DNA of 20,279 bases from VBCK01 sp035939615 (GCA_035939615.1 DASZFP010000190.1:1-20279), one strand, 5' to 3'. Counted from the first letter of the stretch, positions 1-8,359 are shown. Made by a program: numbers and translations. Notes: generated by a model from the sequence alone, not told the origin.

Positions 1-1
1 C

Positions 2-1465
2 GTCTCGCAGGTATTCGAAGCGCTGGCGCGCGATACGCGCTACTCGATCGTGGTCGATCCGGACCTGAAGACCTCGGTGACGGTCGGCCTGAAGGATGTG
101 ACGCTGATCGAGGCGCTCGAGGCGCTGCGCGAGATGTACGGATTCGAGTACCACGTGCAGGGAAGTCGCATCTTCGTTCAGCAGCCGGGGTTGCAGACCC
201 GGGTGTTTCAGGTCAACTACCCGGTGACGACGCGCAGCGGCCGCAGCGACCTGCGGGTGACCTCTGGTTCGATCACGCAGAGCTCGGGCGCGCCGGGCAC
301 GCCGGGCGGCTCGCCGCCGACGCCCTCGACTCCCGGAAACGGGACGCAGACGACCCAGGAGTCGAGCCACGTCACGACCCAGAGCCACAACGAGCTCTGG
401 AACGAGATCGAGGCCTCGCTGAAGCTGCTGCTGGCCGTCGACGCGGCCCATGCGGACGGCCGCCAACTGATCGTTTCGCCGCAATCGGGCGTGGTCGTGG
501 TGCGGGCGTTTCCGCGCGAGCTGCGCCAGGTGGAGAACTTCCTGCGGGCAATGCAGGTCAACGTCGAGCGCGAGGTGATGCTGGAGTCCAAGATCATCCA
601 GGTCACGCTGACCGACAGCACGCAGGCGGGAGTGAACTGGTCGGCCTTTCACGCCGGCACCGGCACGCGCGGATCAGCCGGCATGATCACCCCGGGCGCC
701 ACGCTGACGCCGAGCGGGCTGCTGACGGACGCGCTGCTCAGCGCAGCGCCCGGAACCAGCATTTCCCAGCCCACGCCCGGCGCCGGGCCGCTGTTCGGCC
801 TGGCCTTTCAGACGGCGAGCTTCGCCGCGTTGATGGAGTTCCTGCAAACGCAGGGCGACGTGCAGGTGCTGTCCAGCCCGCGCATCGCAGCGCTGAACAA
901 CCAGCAGGCGGTGTTGAAGGTCGGCACCGACGATTTCTTCGTCACCGGCATCACCACCAATATCTCTTCGTCCTCCACCGTCAACGGTTCGGCCGTGATC
1001 ACGCCGACGATCACGGTGCAGCCGTTTTTCTCCGGCGTGGCGCTGGACGTGACGCCCCAGATCGACGACGACGGCAACATCATCCTGCATGTGCACCCGT
1101 CCGTCTCCAACGTGGTCTCGCGCAGCCAGGACGTGAACCTGGGAACGCTCGGCAATTACACCCTGCCACTGGCCTCGAGCACGGTGTCGGAAACCGACAC
1201 GCTGGTGCGGGTGAGCGACGGCAACATCGTCGCGATTGGGGGGCTGATGATCGCCAACCGTTCGGACACACGCAGCGGCGTGCCGGGCGTCGCCGACTTG
1301 CCCTGGCTGGGACGGCTGTTCAGCTCCAGCCAGCATTCCTTCACCAAGCAGGAACTGGTGATCCTGATGAAACCGACCGTGGTTCAGTCGCAGGCCCAGC
1401 TCGATGTGCTGCGCGAGGACGCGCTGCAGCGGATCGGCGTGGCCGTCGACGCCTCCAAACTGTAG
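2..1465 (+). CDS. mshL: MSHA-type IV pilus secretin MshL, 5' end outside the window
   Basis: Outer-membrane secretin that forms the channel through which the MSHA-type pilus fibre exits. The reading frame is open from base 2, so the signal peptide and true start lie upstream; about 487 residues are visible. They begin with a short secretin/TonB-like N-terminal fold (VVDPDLKTSVTVGLKDV), followed by a Gly/Pro/Thr/Ser-rich linker at roughly visible residues 93-125. The secretin core follows, with the typical VMLESKIIQV entry and the signature VSDGNIVAIGGLM. The end, GVPGVADLPWLGRLF followed by ELVILMKPTVV, is diagnostic for secretins. Nine bases separate its stop from mshM and the order L-M-N matches known MSHA loci, which supports MshL rather than PilQ or GspD. 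Secretin identity is close to certain; the MshL assignment rests mainly on context. Confidence 0.9.
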   Translation, partial: VSQVFEALARDTRYSIVVDPDLKTSVTVGLKDVTLIEALEALREMYGFEYHVQGSRIFVQQPGLQTRVFQVNYPVTTRSGRSDLRVTSGSITQSSGAPGTPGGSPPTPSTPGNGTQTTQESSHVTTQSHNELWNEIEASLKLLLAVDAAHADGRQLIVSPQSGVVVVRAFPRELRQVENFLRAMQVNVEREVMLESKIIQVTLTDSTQAGVNWSAFHAGTGTRGSAGMITPGATLTPSGLLTDALLSAAPGTSISQPTPGAGPLFGLAFQTASFAALMEFLQTQGDVQVLSSPRIAALNNQQAVLKVGTDDFFVTGITTNISSSSTVNGSAVITPTITVQPFFSGVALDVTPQIDDDGNIILHVHPSVSNVVSRSQDVNLGTLGNYTLPLASSTVSETDTLVRVSDGNIVAIGGLMIANRSDTRSGVPGVADLPWLGRLFSSSQHSFTKQELVILMKPTVVQSQAQLDVLREDALQRIGVAVDASKL

Positions 1466-1474
1466 AGCGCTTCG

Positions 1475-2392
1475 ATGTATCTGACCCACTTCGGATTGAA
1501 TGCAGCGCCCTTCGCGCTGACGCCCGACACGGCGTTCGCGTTCTCATCGAGGGCCCAGCGCGAAGCGCTCGACACCCTGGTGCTGGCGGTGGACGGCGGC
1601 GAAGGCTTCATCAAGATCACCGGCGAGGTCGGCACCGGCAAGACGCTGTTGTGCCGGCGCTTCCTGGCCCACGCAGTGGGCCAGCCCTCCGAAGCGCGCA
1701 GCGCGAAGGAGGGCAGCACGCAGGCGGCCTACCGCACCGCCTACATTCCCAACCCCTGCCTGAGCCCGCGCACGCTGCTGCTGGCGATCGCGCGGGAACT
1801 GAAGATCCGTGTTGTGAACGTCAACTCCGACAGCGACGTGCTGGAGGCGCTGAACCGTGCCCTGCTCCGGCTGGCCGCGCGCGGCTTGCGGGTCGTGGTC
1901 TGCCTGGACGAGGCGCAGGCGATGCCGGTCGAGACGCTCGAGGCGCTGCGGCTGCTGTCGAACCTGGAGACCGAAAAGCACAAGCTGGTCCAGGTGGTGC
2001 TGTTCGGCCAGCCCGAGCTCGACCAGAAGCTTGCGCGCAACGATCTGCGCCAGCTGCGCACTCGAATCGCGTTTCACTACGAGCTCAGTGCGCTGTCGAG
2101 CGCAGAAACCGAGGTCTATCTGGCGCACCGGCTGCGCGTGGCGGGGCACCGCGGCAGCGCACTGTTCCCGGCCGAAGTCGCGCAGGCGGTTCATACCTGC
2201 GCTCGGGGCGTTCCGCGCCTGGTCAACATCATCGCCCACAAGTCGCTGCTGCTCGCCTACGGGCAGGGGTGCGCGCGCGTGTCGATGCGCCAGGCCCGCG
2301 CCGCCGCCAAGGACACGCCCCAGGCGCGCGGCCAGGGACTGCTGGCGCTGCTGGCCTGGACCCGCCGGCTGCGGCTCAGGATCGGTTACTGA
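1475..2392 (+). CDS. mshM: MSHA biogenesis AAA+ ATPase MshM (ExeA/GspA-like)
   Basis: A 305-residue P-loop ATPase of the ExeA/GspA/MshM group, which in related systems helps assemble or localise the secretin in the cell wall. The N-terminus MYLTHFGLNAAPFALTPD is the family hallmark (Y..hFgl...PF..tPd). Walker A is GEVGTGKT at residues 50-57 and Walker B is VVVCLDEAQ with D145-E146. A downstream RGVPRLVN motif is the usual sensor-2-type region of this family. Unlike longer ExeA proteins there is no peptidoglycan-binding domain, as expected for MshM. It starts 9 bases after the mshL stop with only a weak ribosome-binding site, which suggests translational coupling. The mshN start follows 18 bases after its stop. 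Confidence 0.9.
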   Translation: MYLTHFGLNAAPFALTPDTAFAFSSRAQREALDTLVLAVDGGEGFIKITGEVGTGKTLLCRRFLAHAVGQPSEARSAKEGSTQAAYRTAYIPNPCLSPRTLLLAIARELKIRVVNVNSDSDVLEALNRALLRLAARGLRVVVCLDEAQAMPVETLEALRLLSNLETEKHKLVQVVLFGQPELDQKLARNDLRQLRTRIAFHYELSALSSAETEVYLAHRLRVAGHRGSALFPAEVAQAVHTCARGVPRLVNIIAHKSLLLAYGQGCARVSMRQARAAAKDTPQARGQGLLALLAWTRRLRLRIGY

Positions 2393-2410
2393 CATGCGAA
2401 GGCGCAACCG

Positions 2411-3523
2411 ATGAGTGTGTTGAATACGATGCTGCGCGACCTGGAGCGGCGCGGAGAGCGCCCGGCGCAGCCGTTGCCCGCACGCTCGCCGGACTGGATC
2501 TCGGCGGCCACCAGCGGCACGGCCGCGCTGCCGCGCCGGCACACACTGGCGCTGCGGGCCGCGCTGTGGCTCGCCGCCGCCGCCGCGGCCGCGGTGCTGA
2601 CCTTCTGGCTGTGGCCGCGCTTCCTGCACGGCCCCGCCAAACCGAATCCAGCCGCCCGGCACGCGGCGCCATTGCCGCTGCCGGTTGCCGAAGCGCCGGC
2701 CAGCCCGGCCGCGCAACCGCTGCCGCCACCGGCCAGCGTCGTCCAAGCCGCGCCGGCCGAATCGGCGGTGCAGGCCGCAGCCGCCGAGCCCGTGCCGCAA
2801 GCCGCCCCGTCCCCAGCGCGGCCCGCTATGCCCCGCCCCTCGCACCGCCCTGCGCCGGTAAAAGCCAGCCCCGCCCCTGCACCTCAGAACGCCGAAACGG
2901 CCGCCGAAGCGGGCCCCGGCGCAGCCGCTGCGGCGCCGGCCGTGACGCACAGCGCGAAACAGTCTGAGCTGACGCACGCGATCGACCTGATCGGCCGGGG
3001 ACGCACGACCGAAGCGGCTCAGCTGCTCGTCGAGGCGCTCGCCAGGCGTCCGGACTGGGAAGAGGCGCGCACGACGCTGGCCGCCTTGCAAGCCGAAAGC
3101 GGCGACCGCCGCCTGGCGCTGGCGACGCTGCTCGGCGGCGTGGCGACCGACCCGCGGCGCTTTGCGCCCACGGCGGCCCAGCTGCAAGCTGAGGACGACC
3201 CGGCCGCCGCGCTGCACACGCTGGAGAAGGTTCCGCTCGAGGCTCGCGGTCAGGCCTATCACGCGCTGGCCGCGGCAGTGGCTCAACGCGCCGGCCAGCA
3301 TCAGCTCGCGGTCGTCGAATACGGTGCTGCGCTGCGGGCTGCGCCCACCGACGCGGTGACGTGGGTGGGCCTGGGCGTATCGCTGCAAGCGCTCGGGCGC
3401 AACGCCGAGTCGCTCGCCGCCTACCGAGGCGCAACGGGCGAGGCGCTCAGCGCCGACCTGCGCAGCTTCGTCGAATCGCGGATCCGCGCCTTGCAGACGA
3501 CCGTGGCCCCCGCCGCGCCCTAG
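2411..3523 (+). CDS. mshN: MSHA biogenesis protein MshN, TPR protein
   Basis: A 370-residue single-pass inner-membrane protein. The start MSVLNTMLRDLERR matches the conserved MshN/GspB N-terminus (MSvin.MLrDLe.R). One membrane helix lies at about residues 45-68. A long Ala/Pro-rich periplasmic linker runs to about residue 178, and the C-terminal half is made of tetratricopeptide-like helical repeats (for example ALHTLEKVPLEARGQAYHALAAAVAQ). The GAAGG-type ribosome-binding site GAAGG sits about 8 bases before the ATG. In MSHA loci MshN is thought to link the ATPase and secretin subassemblies; that role is known for the family and not shown here. It is the last pilus gene in this cluster, since the next gene is on the opposite strand. 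Confidence 0.88.
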   Translation: MSVLNTMLRDLERRGERPAQPLPARSPDWISAATSGTAALPRRHTLALRAALWLAAAAAAAVLTFWLWPRFLHGPAKPNPAARHAAPLPLPVAEAPASPAAQPLPPPASVVQAAPAESAVQAAAAEPVPQAAPSPARPAMPRPSHRPAPVKASPAPAPQNAETAAEAGPGAAAAAPAVTHSAKQSELTHAIDLIGRGRTTEAAQLLVEALARRPDWEEARTTLAALQAESGDRRLALATLLGGVATDPRRFAPTAAQLQAEDDPAAALHTLEKVPLEARGQAYHALAAAVAQRAGQHQLAVVEYGAALRAAPTDAVTWVGLGVSLQALGRNAESLAAYRGATGEALSADLRSFVESRIRALQTTVAPAAP

Positions 3524-3546
3524 CGGCCGACCGCAAGGCCAGCTCG

Positions 3547-5010
3547 CTAGCGATCACCAGCGGCCAGAAACGCGTTCAGTTCCGGCAACGGCATCGGGCG
3601 GCCGAACAGGTAGCCCTGTGCCTGCGAGCATCCGGCGCGCCGCGCCAGTTCGAACTGCTCCTCGGTCTCCACGCCCTCGGCCACGACCCGCGCGCCGAAA
3701 TGGCGGCCCAGTGTCGTGATGGCCCGCAGGATCGCCATCGAGGCGGCGTCCTCGGCCAGGCTGCGGACGAAGCTGCCCTCGATGTTCAGGGCGTCGGCGA
3801 AGCAATCGCGCAGCAAGGTCAGGCTGCAGGACCCCGTTCCGAACTGATCGAGCGCCACACCGACGCCGGTTTCACGCAGCAACGCGAGCCGCTCGATTGC
3901 GACCTCGACCTCCGCCGGCTGGCGGCCCAGGCTCGATTCGGTCACCTCGATCTGGAGGCGACGCGCCGACAGCCCGGTTTTCTGCAGGATTCTGGCGACG
4001 ACCGTGTTCACATCGGAGCCGCGAAATTCGCGCGCCGACAGATTCACCGACAAGCCGATCTCGGGCGGCCAGTCGGCCGCGGCGGCGCACGACTGGGCCA
4101 GCACCGCCTCGCCGATCGGAACGATCAGACCGCTCTCCTCGGCCAGGTCGACGAACTGGCCGGCGGGCAGCAGCCCGAAACGCGGGTGCAGCCAGCGCAC
4201 CAGGGCCTCGACTCCGACCACGCGCCGGGTCCGCACGCTCACGCGCGGCTGGTAGTGCACCAGGAATTCGTTCGAGCGCAGCGCCTGACGCAGGTCCGAC
4301 TGCAACTGCAGGCGCCGCGATTCGCGCTGCGCCACGATCGGATCGAAGAACTGATAAAAGCGCGTCGAGGTTTCACGCGCGTACTGCAGCGCGCTCAGGG
4401 CTCGCTGCATCAGCGAACCGGCGTCGGTGCCGTCGGCCGGACAGACCGCCACGCCCATGGTGGCGCTGACGCGCACTTCCTGCCCATCGACGCGCAGCGG
4501 CGCGTCGATCAGATCGATCAGCTTGCGCGCGACCGGCGTGGCATCGCCGGAGGCGCGCAGGTGTGTGAGCACCACGCCGAACTCGCCGTCGCCGATCCGT
4601 CCCACCAGGTCGCAGCCCCGCACCGCCAGCCGCAGACGCTCTCCGATCAGGCGGGCCGCATGGTCGGCGGCGCGAAATCCCATCGAGCCGCGCAACGCGA
4701 CGAGCTGCTCGACGCCGACCAGCAGCACAGCCGCCGGCTCGGCAGCGCCCTGATGCTCGAGCGTCGCGCGCGCGAGTTGCTCCTCGAACAGTCTGCGGTT
4801 CGGCAATCCCGTGGCCGGATCGAAGCGCTCGGCGGCCAGCGCGCTCGCCTGCGCGGCGGCGCGCTCGTGCAGCTCGGCGATCAGCCGCTCGCTGGTCCAT
4901 GCCAGCTCCGTATCGCGTTCGGCGATGGTGCGCTCCAGCGCACGCAGCCGACCGGGCGGCTCGGCCGACGGCCGGGAAGGATCGTTCTCGGTGGTATCGG
5001 ATGGCTCCAT
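3547..5010 (-). CDS. Degenerate GGDEF-EAL domain protein, probable c-di-GMP receptor or regulator
   Basis: A 487-residue soluble protein read from the ATG at 5010. A TTG at 5124 would add 38 low-complexity basic residues and is less convincing; neither start has a strong ribosome-binding site. Residues 20-62 form a likely coiled coil, a GGDEF domain starts at DPATGLPNRR (64-73), and an EAL domain covers about 235-480. The GGDEF signature reads GDGEF (140-144), and the usual metal and GTP ligands (D.D..K..ND) are absent in VGVEQLVALRG. The inhibitory-site motif RGCD (131-134) is kept at the correct five-residue spacing. In the EAL domain E268, N323, E355, D388, E445 and Q465 are present. The second Asp of DDFGTG is Gln389 and the catalytic Lys of LKID is Asn409. 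No membrane segment is visible. Both activities are probably lost, so a FimX-, LapD- or CsrD-like sensing role is inferred. Confidence 0.88.
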   Translation of the reverse strand: MEPSDTTENDPSRPSAEPPGRLRALERTIAERDTELAWTSERLIAELHERAAAQASALAAERFDPATGLPNRRLFEEQLARATLEHQGAAEPAAVLLVGVEQLVALRGSMGFRAADHAARLIGERLRLAVRGCDLVGRIGDGEFGVVLTHLRASGDATPVARKLIDLIDAPLRVDGQEVRVSATMGVAVCPADGTDAGSLMQRALSALQYARETSTRFYQFFDPIVAQRESRRLQLQSDLRQALRSNEFLVHYQPRVSVRTRRVVGVEALVRWLHPRFGLLPAGQFVDLAEESGLIVPIGEAVLAQSCAAAADWPPEIGLSVNLSAREFRGSDVNTVVARILQKTGLSARRLQIEVTESSLGRQPAEVEVAIERLALLRETGVGVALDQFGTGSCSLTLLRDCFADALNIEGSFVRSLAEDAASMAILRAITTLGRHFGARVVAEGVETEEQFELARRAGCSQAQGYLFGRPMPLPELNAFLAAGDR

Positions 5011-5135
5011 GGCAGCGAATGATTTCCGGTAAGGAGGCGCGCGCAGCGCCCTGAGCGGGTTTGTCCGATTTTCGCGGGCCGGCCGCCGGCGGGGTCGCGC
5101 GATAACGCCGCATTCCGGCTTCAAATCCTAAGGCT

Positions 5136-5165
5136 CGAATTGCCCCGGATACGCGGGGCAATTCG
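5136..5165. repeat. Perfect 12-bp inverted repeat between divergent genes
   Basis: The left arm CGAATTGCCCCG (5136-5147) is exactly complementary to the right arm CGGGGCAATTCG (5154-5165), with a six-base loop GATACG. Neither strand has a following T-run, so it does not look like an intrinsic terminator. It lies between a minus-strand GGDEF-EAL gene and a plus-strand HAD gene, where an operator or a 5'-leader hairpin is plausible. Its function is unknown. Confidence 0.7.
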
Positions 5166-5253
5166 CGGCGACGGTCACCTAAGAAAGTCTCGATTTGTGC
5201 CGAACATTGAACAATAGGCCGTCAAGCGGCCGCCGTTTCGAGAGTGAACCCCG

Positions 5254-5739
5254 GTGATCCTGTTTCTGGACTTCGACGGTGTGCTGCACCCGGATCCTTG
5301 CTATGACGCCAAACGCCTGTTCGAGAACGCCCCGCGCCTGGCTCACACATTGCGCGGTTTTCCGCGCGTCACGCTGGTGCTGTCCACGTCGTGGCGGCAG
5401 ACCCGGCCATACGAGCAGCTTGTCGCCATGCTGCCTGCACCGCTGCGCCAGCGCGTCATCGGCGCGACCCCGAACTTCAGCGACTGCTCGCCCAGCGCCG
5501 CACTGGTCCCGTACCGGCGCCAGGCCGAGTGCCTGCACTGGATGCGGCAGAATCGTCTCCAGGACGAAGCCTGGCTCGCGCTGGACGACCGGCCGAACTG
5601 GTTCGCGCCGTACTGTGAAAACCTGATCGCCTGCCATCCGCAGACCGGCTTCGACGCGGCCGCGCGAGCGCGCCTGCGCAGCACGCTGCAACGTCACTTC
5701 GAACGTCACACCAGCGTGGTGGACCTGCTGATCGAGTAG
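5254..5739 (+). CDS. Small HAD-like hydrolase (HAD_SAK-type)
   Basis: A 161-residue stand-alone HAD-superfamily protein starting at a GTG. The start is fixed by motif I, which begins at residue 6: DFDGVLHP, with the two Asp at D6 and D8. Motif II is LVLSTSWR (Ser44/Thr45, Arg48), and the acidic motif LALDDRPNWF carries D111-D112. This pattern (DFDGVLHP, STSWR, DDRPxWF) is typical of the HAD domain described in Swiss-army-knife RNA repair proteins and of many small uncharacterised bacterial proteins. No cap domain is evident. The substrate is unknown, and the assignment to phosphatase chemistry comes from the superfamily only. It stands alone, divergent from the GGDEF-EAL gene and about 126 bases upstream of kup on the same strand. 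Confidence 0.8.
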   Translation: MILFLDFDGVLHPDPCYDAKRLFENAPRLAHTLRGFPRVTLVLSTSWRQTRPYEQLVAMLPAPLRQRVIGATPNFSDCSPSAALVPYRRQAECLHWMRQNRLQDEAWLALDDRPNWFAPYCENLIACHPQTGFDAAARARLRSTLQRHFERHTSVVDLLIE

Positions 5740-5800
5740 ACCCGATCGCGGCGGCCCGGCCGCCGCGTCGATCGAAACATCCCCACATTCCGGGCCAAGG

Positions 5801-5806
5801 TATATT
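5801..5806 (+). promoter_or_regulatory. Possible -10 element upstream of kup
   Basis: TATATT stands out in a GC-rich stretch 60 bases before the kup ATG and would be a good sigma-70 -10 box. No convincing -35 box is found 16-18 bases upstream, so this is only a candidate. Confidence 0.3.
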
Positions 5807-5865
5807 GGCGCCCGGATCGGCGGGCCCATGCGCGCCGGTCCCACGCTTCACGACAACAACCATCA

Positions 5866-7746
5866 ATGGGCACCCGGACCGGCACGGCCGGCTTGCCGGC
5901 GCTGACTCTCGGCGCCGTCGGCGTCGTCTATGGCGACATCGGCACCAGCCCGCTGTACGCGGTGCAGGAATCCTTCAATCCGGTGCACGGCATCGCGCCG
6001 GGGCCGGCCAACGTGATCGGCGTGATCTCCGTGATGGTGTGGACGCTGGTGCTGATCGTGGCCCTGAAGTACGTCGTGCTGATCCTGCGCGCCGACAACC
6101 GCGGCGAAGGCGGCATCATGGCCCTGACCGCGCTCGCCTCCTCGGCGGTCGGACGAGGGTCGCGCCGCTTCTCGATGGTGGTGGGCCTGGGGCTGCTCGG
6201 TGCGGCGCTGTTCTGCGGCGACGGCGTGATCACGCCATCGATCTCGGTGCTCAGCGCGGTCGAAGGGTTGGAGGTCGCCACCCCCGCTTTCAAGCCCTAC
6301 GCCGTGCCCATTTCCGTCGCGATTCTGACGGCCTTGTACATGGTGCAGAAAAACGGAACCGGCCGCATCGGCTCCCTGTTCGGACCGGTGCTGGCGGTAT
6401 GGTTCCTGGTGATCGGGGCCACGGGCCTCGCCAGCATCTGCCGGGCCCCGCAGATCCTGGCGGCGCTGGACCCGTTGCGCGGGTTCGACTTCATGCGCCG
6501 CAACGGCGTGGTCGGTTTCGCCGCGCTGGGCGCGATCGTGCTGTCGGTGACCGGGGCCGAGGCCTTGTACGCCGATCTGGGCCACTTCGGAAAACGCGCC
6601 ATCCGCACCGCGTGGTTCTCGCTGGTGTTTCCGTCGCTGCTGCTGAACTACCTGGGCCAGGGGGCGCTGCTGCTCACCAACACAGGCGCCGCCGACAATC
6701 CGTTCTACCGGCTGGTGCCGTCGTGGGGCGTGGTGCCGATGGTCGTGCTGGCCACGGCCGCCACCGTGATCGCCTCGCAGGCGACGATCTCGGGAACGTT
6801 TTCGTTCGTCAAGCAGGCGATCCAGCTCGGATACCTGCCCCGGATGCAGATCGTGCAGACCTCGGCGCACTCGCTGCACCAGGTCTACCTGCCCGACGTG
6901 AACTGGCTGCAGTACCTGCTGGTGGCGAGCGTCACCATCGCCTTCGGCAGCGCCAGCGCGCTGGCGGCCGCCTACGGAATCGCCGTGACCGGCACCATGC
7001 TGATCACGACGCTGCTCACGTTCCAGGTGCTGCGCTACGGCTGGAAGTACCCGCTGTGGCTGGTGGTCAGCGCAACGGGGCTGTTCCTGCTGGTCGACGT
7101 GGCCTTTTTTTCAGCCAACACGCTGCGGATCGTGCAGGGCGGCTGGTTTCCGCTCGCGATCGCCGCGGTCGTCTTCTTCGTGATGGTGACCTGGAGCCAC
7201 GGCCGCCAGTTGGTGCGGCAGCGGCTGCAGAAAGAGGCGGTGCCGCTGTCGGTCGTCATCGGGTCGCTGGTCGCGTCCCCGCCCCCGCGCGTGTCGGGCA
7301 CGGCCGTTTTCCTGCGCGGCGAGCAGGAGGGCGCGCCGCGCGCGTTCATGCACAACCTGCTGCACAACAAGGTGCTGCACGAGCACGTGGTCTTTCTGAC
7401 GGTGCACGTGTCCGAGGTGCCGTGGGTGCCGGCCGAGCAGCGGGTCAAGGTGTGCCCGCTCGGGCACGAGTTCTGCCAGGTCGACGTCTACTGGGGCTTC
7501 ATGAACGAGCCCGATGTGCCCAAGGCGCTGGAGCTTTGCAAATCGCAGGGGCTGACCTGCAACCCGATGGAAACCTCCTACTTCCTGAGCCGCCAGCGGC
7601 TGGTGCCGGCCGTCGGCCAGGGACGCATGTCGCGGTGGCGCGAGCGCATCTTCGCGGCGATGGTGCGCAACTCGGCCGACCCGGCCGATTATTTCAAGCT
7701 GCCCACCAACCGGGTCGCGGAGCTGGGGGCGCAGATCGAAATCTGA
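5866..7746 (+). CDS. kup: KUP-family potassium uptake protein
   Basis: A 626-residue inner-membrane K+ transporter of the KUP/HAK/KT family, thought to work as a K+/H+ symporter. The N-terminal signature GAVGVVYGDIGTSPLYAVQE is near the start and is diagnostic. It is followed by other family landmarks, including LKYVVLILRADNRGEGGIMAL, CGDGVITPSISVLSAVEGLEV and GAEALYADLGHFGK. About twelve hydrophobic helices run to roughly residue 450. A soluble C-terminal domain then includes the family-typical FL(R)G.....P.A..HNL.HNKVLHE segment and a final YFKLP.NRV.ELG.QIEI tail. Length matches the usual 620-630 residues, so the gene looks intact. No clear Shine-Dalgarno sequence precedes the ATG. It is monocistronic by context, converging with the FKBP gene 32 bases later. 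Confidence 0.96.
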   Translation: MGTRTGTAGLPALTLGAVGVVYGDIGTSPLYAVQESFNPVHGIAPGPANVIGVISVMVWTLVLIVALKYVVLILRADNRGEGGIMALTALASSAVGRGSRRFSMVVGLGLLGAALFCGDGVITPSISVLSAVEGLEVATPAFKPYAVPISVAILTALYMVQKNGTGRIGSLFGPVLAVWFLVIGATGLASICRAPQILAALDPLRGFDFMRRNGVVGFAALGAIVLSVTGAEALYADLGHFGKRAIRTAWFSLVFPSLLLNYLGQGALLLTNTGAADNPFYRLVPSWGVVPMVVLATAATVIASQATISGTFSFVKQAIQLGYLPRMQIVQTSAHSLHQVYLPDVNWLQYLLVASVTIAFGSASALAAAYGIAVTGTMLITTLLTFQVLRYGWKYPLWLVVSATGLFLLVDVAFFSANTLRIVQGGWFPLAIAAVVFFVMVTWSHGRQLVRQRLQKEAVPLSVVIGSLVASPPPRVSGTAVFLRGEQEGAPRAFMHNLLHNKVLHEHVVFLTVHVSEVPWVPAEQRVKVCPLGHEFCQVDVYWGFMNEPDVPKALELCKSQGLTCNPMETSYFLSRQRLVPAVGQGRMSRWRERIFAAMVRNSADPADYFKLPTNRVAELGAQIEI

Positions 7747-7778
7747 CCGCTGCAGCGCCTGACCAGCCCGTAACGTCG

Positions 7779-8255
7779 CTAGCGCACGCCGAGCAGTTCG
7801 ACGTCGAAAATCAGCGTCGCATTGGGCGGAATGGCGCCTCCAGCCCCGCGCGCGCCATAGCCCAGTGCCGCGGGGATGATGAGCCTGCGCTTGCCGCCGA
7901 CCTTCATCCCGGCAACGCCCTCGTCCCAACCGCGAATGACGCGGCCCGCGCCCAACGTGAAGTCGAACGGCTGGCCGCGATCGACGCTGGAATCGAATTT
8001 CTTGCCGGCGCTGCCATCGGGATTCTGCAGCCATCCGGTGTAATGGACGCTGACGTGCTGTCCGGCACTGGCTTGCGCCCCGGTGCCGACGACGAGATCC
8101 TTGAATTCGAGGCCGGAGTCGGTCTTGGTGTTCATCGTGGTGTCGGTTGCCGCTTTCGGTTGCTCGGCACCTGAGGCGCCGAATGGACCCGCGAGGGATC
8201 CGTAAAAAAGGACAGTTCCCAGCAATATCGACAGCGGGAAATAGGAGTATCGCAT
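7779..8255 (-). CDS. Exported FKBP-type peptidyl-prolyl cis-trans isomerase
   Basis: A 158-residue protein with an N-terminal signal sequence (hydrophobic residues 6-22, likely cleavage after GASGA around residue 30) and a single FKBP domain. It should catalyse proline isomerisation during folding outside the cytoplasm. All recognisable active-site residues are present: VHYTGW (Tyr72), KFDSS (Phe87, Asp88), FDFTLG, VIRGWDEG (Val106, Ile107, Trp110), GYGARG (Tyr133) and LIFDVELL (Phe150). The ATG at 8255 was chosen because a GAGG ribosome-binding site sits about 9 bases upstream and a signal peptide follows directly. The frame stays open further upstream, but that part encodes no recognisable sequence. 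It diverges from the membrane protein gene at 8360. Confidence 0.93.
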   Translation of the reverse strand: MRYSYFPLSILLGTVLFYGSLAGPFGASGAEQPKAATDTTMNTKTDSGLEFKDLVVGTGAQASAGQHVSVHYTGWLQNPDGSAGKKFDSSVDRGQPFDFTLGAGRVIRGWDEGVAGMKVGGKRRLIIPAALGYGARGAGGAIPPNATLIFDVELLGVR

Positions 8256-8359
8256 GGCTGAATACCTCGGTTCGTCAGGCGCTGGACGCTTTTGGACATT
8301 GCCATGAATTGTATGCTCAGGGCCAGTCCCTGATGACGAGCCGCTGAGATAGAAAGCCG

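Noticed and set aside
1544..3388. A 614-codon minus-strand ORF across mshM and mshN
   Set aside because: It is an Arg/Gly/Gln-rich shadow of two well-supported plus-strand genes.
5805..8174. A 789-codon plus-strand ORF overlapping kup in another frame
   Set aside because: It is Arg/Gly/Ala-rich and lacks membrane helices; kup is unmistakable in its own frame.
8308..8313. TACAAT on the minus strand as a -10 box for the FKBP gene
   Set aside because: No acceptable -35 box lies at the right distance, so the match alone is too weak to annotate.
8292..8317. TTGGAC and TATGCT as a plus-strand promoter for the membrane protein gene
   Set aside because: The spacer is only 14 bases, too short for a normal sigma-70 promoter.
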